This document shows, piece after piece, positions 8,102 through 14,869 of a stretch of DNA of 25,682 nucleotides. Source of the stretch: JAGNRR01 sp964612525 (GTDB taxonomy: Bacteria > Bacteroidota > Bacteroidia > Chitinophagales > Chitinophagaceae); assembly GCA_964612525.1 (NCBI GenBank), contig CAZTCQ010000034.1, positions 1 through 25,682 of the forward strand. The letters run 5' to 3'. The notes beneath the pieces were generated by a model. It ran no database searches, was not told the DNA's origin, and saw only the letters and a program-made list of their open reading frames with translations. Position 1 is the stretch's first letter, and the number at the start of each line of letters is the position of its first letter. The position numbers were made by a program, and so were the translations under genes.

Positions 8102-8938
8102 TTATTTATACATTTTGAGGATGCCTTTGGTTGGATTTCTAAGGTTTTTATACTTGACCATATCAATTCTCACCTTTCCTACAATAATCGGTGTTTCCAC
8201 ATGAATGGGAATCTTATTGTCGTCATCCGTTATCCAAACCGTCATTTTTTCTCCTCCGTCAAAAATGGTACCATCAATTAATAATGGCTTAAACTTTATG
8301 CATCGAAAAACACCATGCTTGGTAGTGAGCTTCACCTTTCCTAAATAGCGGATGTAAATATTGTATACTTTGTTATCTAGAAAAATACTGAAGGGTATTT
8401 TATCCCCTTTCTTATACTTATTAAAATCAATGTTTCTAGCATAGTAAATCGCCGAAACTACATCATGCACACAAGCAGGCACTTTTTTTACCCCAGCATT
8501 CGAACTAGCCGAATTCAGCCTGCGGTTAAAATTGACCACATTATATTTTTTATAGCCACCCTCGTTTACTCGACGAACAAATTTATAGGGCAACATAGTA
8601 GCCGTGTCAATATAGGATTCATATTTATCACGCACTTTAAAGAACCAATCATAGCTTCTCAAGGTCTTACCGTCGCCCACAATATGGTAAACGGGTTTGC
8701 CTTTATAGGTTTCTAGTTTGTTGGTAAAAGTAGCCACCCCGGCACCAATCCAAGCTCCTGCAAAGGTGTAGTAGACCTTGAACGTAATCTGTTCATTTTT
8801 TTTGGTTGACTTATTTTTTAGGTAGCAATCCTTGTAAGACTGCGCCTGCAATTGGAGGTTTCCAAAGCATACTAAAAAAAGTAAAATCCCCATAGCATAT
8901 TTATGTTTACTATTCATAATCGTTTTCATTTGCGCCAC
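8102..8938 (-). CDS. DUF3108 domain-containing exported protein
   Basis: A protein of up to 278 residues with a signal peptide (KHKYAMGILLFLVCFGN, cleavage likely after LQAQ) and then one DUF3108 domain to the end. The domain is recognisable from EQITFKVYYTFAGAWIGAGVATF near its start, GDGKTLRSYDWFFKVRDKYE, and the late VWITDDDNKIPIHVETPIIVGKVRIDM. The family is predicted to be periplasmic and beta-rich; no biochemical function is established. Three in-frame ATG codons (8938, 8929, 8917) precede the signal peptide and all lie upstream of, or overlapping, the end of the PBP gene, whose stop is at 8910. The last gives an eight-base overlap. Translation is therefore probably coupled to the PBP gene, which suggests a cell-wall role. 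Confidence 0.85.
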   Translation of the reverse strand: MAQMKTIMNSKHKYAMGILLFLVCFGNLQLQAQSYKDCYLKNKSTKKNEQITFKVYYTFAGAWIGAGVATFTNKLETYKGKPVYHIVGDGKTLRSYDWFFKVRDKYESYIDTATMLPYKFVRRVNEGGYKKYNVVNFNRRLNSASSNAGVKKVPACVHDVVSAIYYARNIDFNKYKKGDKIPFSIFLDNKVYNIYIRYLGKVKLTTKHGVFRCIKFKPLLIDGTIFDGGEKMTVWITDDDNKIPIHVETPIIVGKVRIDMVKYKNLRNPTKGILKMYK

Positions 8939-10856
8939 TACTCGTGTTCACATCTTCTACGCCGATTACTTTATTAATCTCAGATTCGCTTACATCTTCC
9001 AGGCCGAGACCCCTCGAAACGTTCTCAACCGACTCACTTCTTTGAATACTTATTTGATCATAACTGTCACAAATATCCATTCCTTCCATCGAAGCAGGTT
9101 CTTCAAATTTTGATTGTGTAAAATAACCGAGGCTTTTATCCCGCTGAACCATTTTCCAGAAAGAGCCCCAAATCGGCATTGCTGCTTGCGAACCTGCTCC
9201 TAAGCCTAAGCCCATAAAACGATCTTCACATCCAACCCATGCACCTGCCAATAATTGAGGCGAATAACCAATGTACCAAGCATCGGCTTCATCATTTGTC
9301 GTACCGGTTTTACCACACAATTCACCTTTTAGACCATAACGTCCTTTCAGTCTCTTGGCCGTTCCAAAGTTTACGGTTCCTTGCATCATTTTGATCATTT
9401 TATAGGCCGTTCGCTCATTAATAACCTCCTTGCGCTCAGGCACAAAGGTTTCGAGTAAGTTGCCATTCTTATCTTCGATGCGCGAGATAAAGGTGGGTTT
9501 AACATTGATACCAAAATTGGGAAACATTGTGTAACTTCTTAACATTTCTATGACCGAGATATCCTGTGCACCGAGCACAATAGAAGGATAGGCCTTTAAT
9601 TCAGTAGTAATACCGACTTTCTTACAAAAATCCACGAAGGCCTCAATTCCAACCATTTTTAACACTCGCAATGAACCATTATTCAAAGAATAAGCCAAAA
9701 CATTCTTCATAGGTAAAGTGCCATAGCGAGACCCTCCGGCATTGTACAATCTATGACCTGGGAAAAATACAGGGCGACAGCTAATAGGCATACAAGGCGA
9801 ATAATTATTATCTACCGCCAAGCAATAGGCCAATGGCTTCATAGTAGAACCTACTTGACGTTTGGTATTTTCGTTTACGTGATCATACTGAAAATATTTA
9901 TGATTAATTCCGCCCACCCATGCTTTGACTTCACCTGAGGCGGGGTCCATGGCTGCAAAACCAGTTTGTACAAACGCACGCATATATTTAATACTATCCA
10001 TCGGCGTCATAGTCACCTCCTTTTCGCGTTTATCATTCCAGGCAAAAACGGTCATTTTAGTTTTCGTATTGAAATTTTCTTCAATTTCCTTTTCAGTAAA
10101 ACCGGCCTGTTTTAGCACCTTATAACGCTGAGAACTTTGAACGATTCTTTTTAGTGTTCTCTGGTGCTTTTTCCATCTAAAATTGTTTGATCGACGCGTT
10201 TTATTATACATATTCCTAGCCACTGCTAGCTCTGCATATTCTTGCATTTTTGGATGAATCGTGGTATAAATTTTTAAACCATCTCTGTAAACATCCATAT
10301 TATTTTTCTTACACCATGCTTTCACTTTCAGCTCTACCACTTGTCTGAAATAAGGAGCTAGCCCCTCATGCTTTTGATCCGAAGCCGGCTTAAAATTGGT
10401 AACTAGTTCGGTAGACTTAAATTTCTGATATTCCGCATTCGTAATTTTTTGGTTCTTTCGCATTTGAAACAAAACCGTATTCCGTCTCTCTTTCGATTTT
10501 TCAGGATTTCTAATCGGGTTAAATGCTGTATTGGCTTTCAGCATTCCTACTAAAACCGCTGCTTCTTGAGTCTCTAAATCCAAAGGTTCTTTGCTAAAAA
10601 AAGTGCGGGACGCAGAACGAATCCCCCAGGAATTATATCCGAACGGTACTGTGTTCAAGTAGGCCGTTAGGATTTCTTCTTTAGTAAGGTTCTTCTCAAT
10701 TTTTACGGCTAGAATATTTTCTTTGAGCTTGTGATAAAACATTTTAAACAACGAACGTCCTTCTCTCGGAAATAAGTTTTTGGCTAACTGCTGTGTGATG
10801 GTACTTCCCCCACCTTCGTTTTTACCAGTAATCACACCACGTATGGCACGCATCAA
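8910..10856 (-). CDS. Class A penicillin-binding protein (PBP1A-type transglycosylase/transpeptidase), 5' end missing in gap
   Basis: A bifunctional peptidoglycan synthase of the inner membrane. The visible part starts inside the GT51 glycosyltransferase domain at RAIRGVITG, followed by the GGGSTITQQLAKNLFPR motif. The transpeptidase domain has all three active-site motifs: STMK with the acyl-accepting serine (codons 9837-9848), SLN in YSLNNGS, and KTGTT (9297-9311). An acidic, Ser-rich tail of about 50 residues ends the protein. Missing in the gap are the membrane anchor and the first GT51 motif with its catalytic glutamate, roughly 120 residues judging from family length. The residues visible on the far side of the gap belong to apaG, not to this gene. 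DUF3108 overlaps its 3' end. Confidence 0.93.
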   Translation of the reverse strand: MMRAIRGVITGKNEGGGSTITQQLAKNLFPREGRSLFKMFYHKLKENILAVKIEKNLTKEEILTAYLNTVPFGYNSWGIRSASRTFFSKEPLDLETQEAAVLVGMLKANTAFNPIRNPEKSKERRNTVLFQMRKNQKITNAEYQKFKSTELVTNFKPASDQKHEGLAPYFRQVVELKVKAWCKKNNMDVYRDGLKIYTTIHPKMQEYAELAVARNMYNKTRRSNNFRWKKHQRTLKRIVQSSQRYKVLKQAGFTEKEIEENFNTKTKMTVFAWNDKREKEVTMTPMDSIKYMRAFVQTGFAAMDPASGEVKAWVGGINHKYFQYDHVNENTKRQVGSTMKPLAYCLAVDNNYSPCMPISCRPVFFPGHRLYNAGGSRYGTLPMKNVLAYSLNNGSLRVLKMVGIEAFVDFCKKVGITTELKAYPSIVLGAQDISVIEMLRSYTMFPNFGINVKPTFISRIEDKNGNLLETFVPERKEVINERTAYKMIKMMQGTVNFGTAKRLKGRYGLKGELCGKTGTTNDEADAWYIGYSPQLLAGAWVGCEDRFMGLGLGAGSQAAMPIWGSFWKMVQRDKSLGYFTQSKFEEPASMEGMDICDSYDQISIQRSESVENVSRGLGLEDVSESEINKVIGVEDVNTSSGANENDYE

Positions 10857-10956
10857 NNNNNNNNNNNNNNNNNNNNNNNNNNNNNNNNNNNNNNNNNNNN
10901 NNNNNNNNNNNNNNNNNNNNNNNNNNNNNNNNNNNNNNNNNNNNNNNNNNNNNNNN
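10857..10956. other. Assembly gap (100 N)
   Basis: Exactly 100 N, the usual placeholder for an unknown length. It hides the end of apaG and the start of the PBP gene. From family lengths, at least about 600 bases are likely missing, so the reading frame through it has no meaning. Confidence 0.97.
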
Positions 10957-11087
10957 GGAAAGTCAGAAAGATTATCAATATTAATCTCGTAAGAGTAGAT
11001 ATACTCATTCAGCCCTGGATTAGACATTTCCTTGTTGTACTGTGTTTCCACAGTCACGCATACCCCTTGAGTTATCTCCTGTTGCAT
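10957..11087 (-). CDS. apaG: ApaG protein, N-terminal fragment (3' end in gap)
   Basis: The 43 visible residues match the start of ApaG: EITQGVCVTVETQYNKE, then SNPGLNEYIYSYEINIDNLS. The family reads ITQGIxISVxTxYxxExSNPxxxxYxFxYxIxIxNxSD at this place. ApaG is a small fibronectin-III-like (DUF525) protein of about 125 residues. It was linked to Co2+/Mg2+ resistance in enterobacteria; its molecular role is not settled. About 80 residues lie in the gap. It starts 23 bases after the zincin gene, so the two are probably co-transcribed. An automatic frame would fuse it with the PBP downstream, but ApaG proteins are free-standing and the PBP needs its own membrane anchor. Confidence 0.88.
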
Positions 11088-11110
11088 TGTTTTCGTAAAT
11101 ATAAGTTTTT

Positions 11111-11446
11111 TTACAGAATCTGCACTTGGTTTAAGATTTCTTTATCGGTTTGTGACTCCCTAGCCTGGGTTTCAAAAGGGTTTTGCTTGTATCCAAAACG
11201 AATAGAATACCATAAATATTTGGCCAAAAAGCCAAACCAACCTTCTCGTTCGTACTGCAATACATGAGCTACTTCATGACGGAGGTAGGGAATATTAGCC
11301 AACAATTGCTCCCGAGTAACTTTGTATAAGTATATCGTTCTTCCAAAAACAATAGCGGCTCCAACATCACTCGCTCCTAAATTAAAAGCGGCAATGCGTG
11401 CGACCAAGGCATTTTCTTTAATCCGAATCTTTACGATAGATCCCAA
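11111..11446 (-). CDS. Small zincin-like protein with HExxH motif (DUF4157-like)
   Basis: A 111-residue protein carrying a zinc-peptidase motif H57-E58-x2-H61 inside IPYLRHEVAHVLQYEREGW. A second conserved-looking block, NPFETQARE (89-97), has a glutamate that could be the third zinc ligand. This arrangement resembles DUF4157 and related minimal zincins. There is no signal peptide, and one moderately hydrophobic stretch (FLAKYLWYSIRF) lies between the two blocks. The ATG at 11446 overlaps the end of bcp by 16 bases, which suggests translational coupling; apaG follows 23 bases later. Substrate and activity are unknown. It could instead be an inactive metal-binding fold, but all three catalytic residues of the motif are present. 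Confidence 0.75.
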   Translation of the reverse strand: MGSIVKIRIKENALVARIAAFNLGASDVGAAIVFGRTIYLYKVTREQLLANIPYLRHEVAHVLQYEREGWFGFLAKYLWYSIRFGYKQNPFETQARESQTDKEILNQVQIL

Positions 11447-11898
11447 TATTTAAGAATTTGCTCCGTTTGTTCTGCCGTTTTTACACCTTTGATGATATGA
11501 TGAATGTTACCATCTTCGTTAATTAAAAAAGTAGTACGCTTAATGCCCATAAATTTATTCCCGTACATATTCCTCTCTACCCAAACGTCATATTTTTCAA
11601 TCGCCTTCTTTTTTGGATCGGCCAAGAGTTGAAAATTCAATTTGAACTTTTTAATAAATTTTTGGTGGCTCTCTTCATCGTCGGGACTGATGCCGTATAC
11701 ATTTATTTTATGTTTTTTGAGAACCTTAGAATTATCCCGAATATTACAAGCCTGCTTAGTACACCCAGGTGTATCATCTTTCGGATAAAAATAAAGAACC
11801 ACCTTCTCGCCTTGTAAGTCTTTCAAGGCTACTGATTCTCCGTCTTGATTTTTTAGTGTAAAAAGAGGTGCTTTATCCCCCTTGGCTAATGTGCTCAT
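11431..11898 (-). CDS. bcp: Thioredoxin-dependent thiol peroxidase (peroxiredoxin Q/BCP)
   Basis: A 155-residue cytoplasmic peroxiredoxin that reduces H2O2 and organic hydroperoxides with electrons from thioredoxin. The active site is PGCTKQAC: the peroxidatic cysteine is C46 and the resolving cysteine C51, the five-residue spacing of atypical two-Cys BCP enzymes. T43 and P44 complete the PxxxTxxC motif (P39 to C46). Length and ends match the family (GDKAPLFTLKNQDG start; GIKRTTFLINEDG near the C-terminus). The ATG at 11898 is the natural start. It seems to be the first gene of the bcp-zincin-apaG series, with 76 non-coding bases behind it towards the M23 gene. Confidence 0.95.
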   Translation of the reverse strand: MSTLAKGDKAPLFTLKNQDGESVALKDLQGEKVVLYFYPKDDTPGCTKQACNIRDNSKVLKKHKINVYGISPDDEESHQKFIKKFKLNFQLLADPKKKAIEKYDVWVERNMYGNKFMGIKRTTFLINEDGNIHHIIKGVKTAEQTEQILKYWDLS

Positions 11899-11974
11899 GC
11901 TAAATTAATTTGTAGCGAAGGTCGCACTTCTAACGTAAAAAAACTAATCAGAACTCTATGATGTAAGATCTCTC

Positions 11975-13690
11975 CTATCTAATTAGCGTAAATTTTTTAA
12001 GGGCTACATTATCGTTTCCATCCACTGCTTTTATTTGAACCGTGTGTTTGCCCAAAGGGAAGTTTTCATCCACCTTGTAATAATAATTGTTCTTCCTTCG
12101 AGAACAACGCAACCACTTCCCGTCTACCTCCATGCGCACTTCTTTCAGTTCAGTTAGATTATCTTCTGCACCAAATTTCAACCTCATTCCCTTTGTCACT
12201 TTTTGTCCATTTTTAAAGTAGGGTATTATAGCTGGCGCCTGAGCATCTGTTGTAATTTGATAATTTCCAAACTGCCGAACAGGCAATACCACCCAACCAT
12301 TTTCATAAGTAGCGGGCAGACCAATCGCATCCTCCATATCCTCTGCGGGCGAAAATAACACGGCTACTTTCGATTGGCGATTTTCAGGAATTTCGTTTTT
12401 GGGTTTTAGTTTTAAATCAAAAAAATCATGAACAGGCACATTCGCTGCATGAACTTTATACAAATACGAATAAGGCAAATCACTACTCACTGCCAAACCT
12501 TTAAAGTCTAGGTTATCATACAATAAATTATCAGCCAAAGAAAATTTGATTTTACCATTTGAAAAACTTGCTTTCTTGCCTGCCTCAAAATAATGTTCTC
12601 CCTGTTTTTTCGGCCATTGATTTTCGTTTCCTTGCACTTGAAATTTAATATCCTTTTTATTCCCGCTCACATCGTATACCCGAATAATTACATCATGCAC
12701 TCGACCGTCACTCAAATCGACCAAGCCGTTTTCTTGAGTTCCTGAGCGGTAAATCTCCAATTGATCATTGGGTAACTTATGGCACAATTGCAACCAAAAC
12801 CCCTTAGTCATTCTTGTTTTAAAATCGCCGATTGAATTCATGTAACGCGTCTCATCATAACTGATTCTATTGAGTTCCCACCCGAATAATACTTTGCTGT
12901 CCACAATGAGTTTCATTCTAAAAACGCCCAGTCGCAGCGAATTCTCCATATAGTCATTCGCTTGAATTCCAAAGTAGGCCTTGCTAGAATTTACTTTTAT
13001 CAAGCTCGTTGTTGGCACGTCATAATCGCCATTTTTTACTGCTCTAAATATTTTGGGTTCCTGATGATAAATACTTTGATTGCCATCATAAACTGCCAAA
13101 CGATTGATTATTGGCTTTTTTTTGTCCTGCATTTTTTTATAAAAAAGCAAGCCATTGAGGGTTTTATCCGTCAAGGTTTCACGAATTTCCATGTGCAAAT
13201 GTGGCGCATGACTACTACCCGTATTTCCACTTTTGGCGATAAACTGTCCTTTTTTTACAGGAAATAAATGAGGAGGAAATTGCAATTCCACATCCCACTT
13301 TTCTTGTTCGTATTGTTTCTTTTTTAAATAGCCATTGATTAATTTATAAAACCGATTGCAATGAGCATAGACAGAAGTAAATCCGCTAGGGTGACTCACG
13401 TAAATACAAGTGCCGAAGCCTTTGTGGCTCATCGTTATTTTGCTCACATAGCCACCATCAATCGCATATAGATTTAGGTTTTCGCGCTGCTCCGTGCGCA
13501 CATCCAAGCCCGAGTGAAAATGATTGGGGCGGCACTCACCATAGTTTCCGGCCAACGAAATTGGGATATTGACGGGACTCGTAAAATGAGTGGGATACTT
13601 TATTGGATTGAATAAAGATTTCGTTTTTTCTTTCCCGAAAGCCGAAAATAAAGTGAATAAAACCAATAACGTAAGTGCCGTTTTTTTCAT
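11975..13690 (-). CDS. M23 family (LytM-type) metallopeptidase, exported
   Basis: A 571-residue exported protein with signal peptide (MKKTALTLLVLFTLFSAFG). The LytM/M23 domain covers about residues 45-200, with zinc ligands H59-x3-D63 (NHFHSGLDVR) and the H164-x-H166 pair (HAPHLHME). The first histidine of the latter is a second zinc ligand or general base. An insertion of about 40 residues, rich in Lys (YLKKKQYEQEKW), separates YAHCNRF from the KKGQFIAKSGNTGSS strand; this is common in Bacteroidota members. The long C-terminal part is beta-rich and ends in an Ig-like segment (EVRMEVDGKW ... KHTVQIKAVDGNDNVALKKF). M23 enzymes cut peptidoglycan cross-bridges, though some family members only bind. 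Active-site residues are complete here. Start codon is unambiguous. Confidence 0.9.
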   Translation of the reverse strand: MKKTALTLLVLFTLFSAFGKEKTKSLFNPIKYPTHFTSPVNIPISLAGNYGECRPNHFHSGLDVRTEQRENLNLYAIDGGYVSKITMSHKGFGTCIYVSHPSGFTSVYAHCNRFYKLINGYLKKKQYEQEKWDVELQFPPHLFPVKKGQFIAKSGNTGSSHAPHLHMEIRETLTDKTLNGLLFYKKMQDKKKPIINRLAVYDGNQSIYHQEPKIFRAVKNGDYDVPTTSLIKVNSSKAYFGIQANDYMENSLRLGVFRMKLIVDSKVLFGWELNRISYDETRYMNSIGDFKTRMTKGFWLQLCHKLPNDQLEIYRSGTQENGLVDLSDGRVHDVIIRVYDVSGNKKDIKFQVQGNENQWPKKQGEHYFEAGKKASFSNGKIKFSLADNLLYDNLDFKGLAVSSDLPYSYLYKVHAANVPVHDFFDLKLKPKNEIPENRQSKVAVLFSPAEDMEDAIGLPATYENGWVVLPVRQFGNYQITTDAQAPAIIPYFKNGQKVTKGMRLKFGAEDNLTELKEVRMEVDGKWLRCSRRKNNYYYKVDENFPLGKHTVQIKAVDGNDNVALKKFTLIR

Positions 13691-13733
13691 TGGGGCTAAA
13701 AATAAAACCTATCCCTATTTTTCTATGAAAAAG

Positions 13734-13865
13734 TTATACCAAAGGTTCATCCGTACTCTCCTGCACAGTTGTCGTTTCCGATGTTTCAGGCACAAGCTCC
13801 TCGCGCTCTTCCTCATTTTTAAGGAATCGTCTTTGTAATAGTAAAATACTGAGCACGCCAATAAA
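13734..13865 (-). CDS. C-terminal fragment of an unidentified membrane protein (5' part in gap)
   Basis: The 43 visible residues begin with the end of a hydrophobic helix (FIGVLSILLL), then basic QRRFLKN, then an acidic Ser/Thr/Glu tail of about 26 residues. The pattern is that of a last transmembrane helix with a cytoplasmic tail. It cannot be the end of the dipeptide epimerase on the other side of the gap: that soluble barrel should continue with its catalytic lysine and about 80 further residues and has no membrane helix. The family cannot be named. It ends 43 bases before the M23 start. Confidence 0.6.
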   Translation of the reverse strand, partial: FIGVLSILLLQRRFLKNEEEREELVPETSETTTVQESTDEPLV

Positions 13866-13965
13866 NNNNNNNNNNNNNNNNNNNNNNNNNNNNNNNNNNN
13901 NNNNNNNNNNNNNNNNNNNNNNNNNNNNNNNNNNNNNNNNNNNNNNNNNNNNNNNNNNNNNNNNN
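13866..13965. other. Assembly gap (100 N)
   Basis: Exactly 100 N, a fixed-size placeholder. It hides the C-terminus of the epimerase and most of the membrane protein that follows it. Confidence 0.97.
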
Positions 13966-14720
13966 TTCACATTAATGCCATCAAACGCTTCTGAGCATTT
14001 TTTTATATCTTTCTCTAACTGAAAAGACTCGTCGGCATAAAAAGGAATTGAAAACTCCGTTTTTAATTTTTTCATATTCTCCCAATCATCTTTGTCCAGA
14101 GGCTGTTCTATAAATTTTATGTTCGCTTTTTCTAATCGAGGGATATATTTTTTTGCTTCTTCATAGGTCCACGCACCATTGGCATCCACCATGAGCTCGC
14201 TATCTGTTTCCGCTCTGAGCGACTCCACATTTTTTACAGAAGCCTCATCCGAAACTTTCACCTTGTATTGCGGCCACGGGTTTCCTTTTAAATCAGCAAG
14301 TATATTCTCAAACGTATCTTGACCGAGCGTGTAAAATGTTGATACTGTTTTCACCTCCGGCAAGTCCAAAATTGCTGCGATTGATTTTTTTTCTATTTGG
14401 GCATAAAGATCCCAATACGCTAAATCCAAGGCACAAACTAGGAATGGATTTTCAGGATATAAATGATGACAAAAATGCCAAAACCGATCAGGCGCAGTAA
14501 AAGCATACTCATCAATGAGCTTGGCTTTGGCTTGCAAATCGCTAGCCATTGTTTCCATGGTTTGCGGGTAATAGGAAATAATCGGCGCTTCTCCAATCCC
14601 ACGAAAACCATTGTATTCTATTGCTACTAAAAAAGATTCTTGCTCGGTTTTCGTTTCATGATTCGTCGTAAACGCCTTTCGAAAAGGCGTTCTTGTTCTT
14701 TTGTATTTTAGCTTCAGCAT
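13966..14720 (-). CDS. Dipeptide epimerase (L-Ala-D/L-Glu epimerase type, enolase superfamily), 3' end in gap
   Basis: The first 251 residues of an enolase-superfamily enzyme of the muconate-lactonizing subgroup. The catalytic K153-V-K155 pair lies in YKVKVS. Three metal ligands follow: D179 (VDANGAW), E205 (EQPL) and D230 (ADES). Their spacing of about 25 residues is that of dipeptide epimerases. The sequence enters the gap at INV, just before the expected second catalytic lysine. The N-terminal capping domain shows the usual FRGIGEAPI. Enzymes of this group epimerise L-Ala-L/D-Glu from peptidoglycan peptides, which suits the neighbouring M23 and PBP genes, but specificity cannot be settled because the specificity loop at the C-terminus is hidden. 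A promoter sits directly before the ATG. Confidence 0.88.
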
Positions 14721-14724
14721 TTCG

Positions 14725-14755
14725 CAATATTAGTTGGTATGAACCACAGTATCAA
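14725..14755 (-). promoter_or_regulatory. Bacteroidota-type promoter of the epimerase gene
   Basis: On the minus strand TTG (14755-14753) is followed after exactly 20 bases by TAATATTG (14732-14725). The consensus is TTG-N19/20-TAnnTTTG, so the -7 box has one mismatch. Only four bases separate the box from the ATG at 14720, so the transcript would start at or within a few bases of the start codon. Confidence 0.55.
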
Positions 14756-14869
14756 CAGGAAAGATGAATAGATTTATGAGGAGTTTTTTTTTAAATTCAT
14801 GGCCAAAAGTGCTGAAGATTTCTTAACTTGTGCACAGTCATATTTCTGACGATTCAAAAACCACAAATT

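Noticed and set aside
8910..11087. A single 725-residue ApaG-PBP fusion protein
   Set aside because: The join is inside 100 N; the parts are different families and the PBP part lacks the anchor it needs.
11899..11974. Terminator or promoter between the M23 gene and bcp
   Set aside because: On the minus strand a T-run follows CTGATTAG, which pairs weakly with CTAATTAG, but the stem is short with a long loop; no CAAAnnTA box is present.
14828..14869. Upstream TTG start for the DUF1800 gene
   Set aside because: It adds 14 residues that do not make a signal peptide; ATG 14870 is sufficient and begins before all family landmarks.
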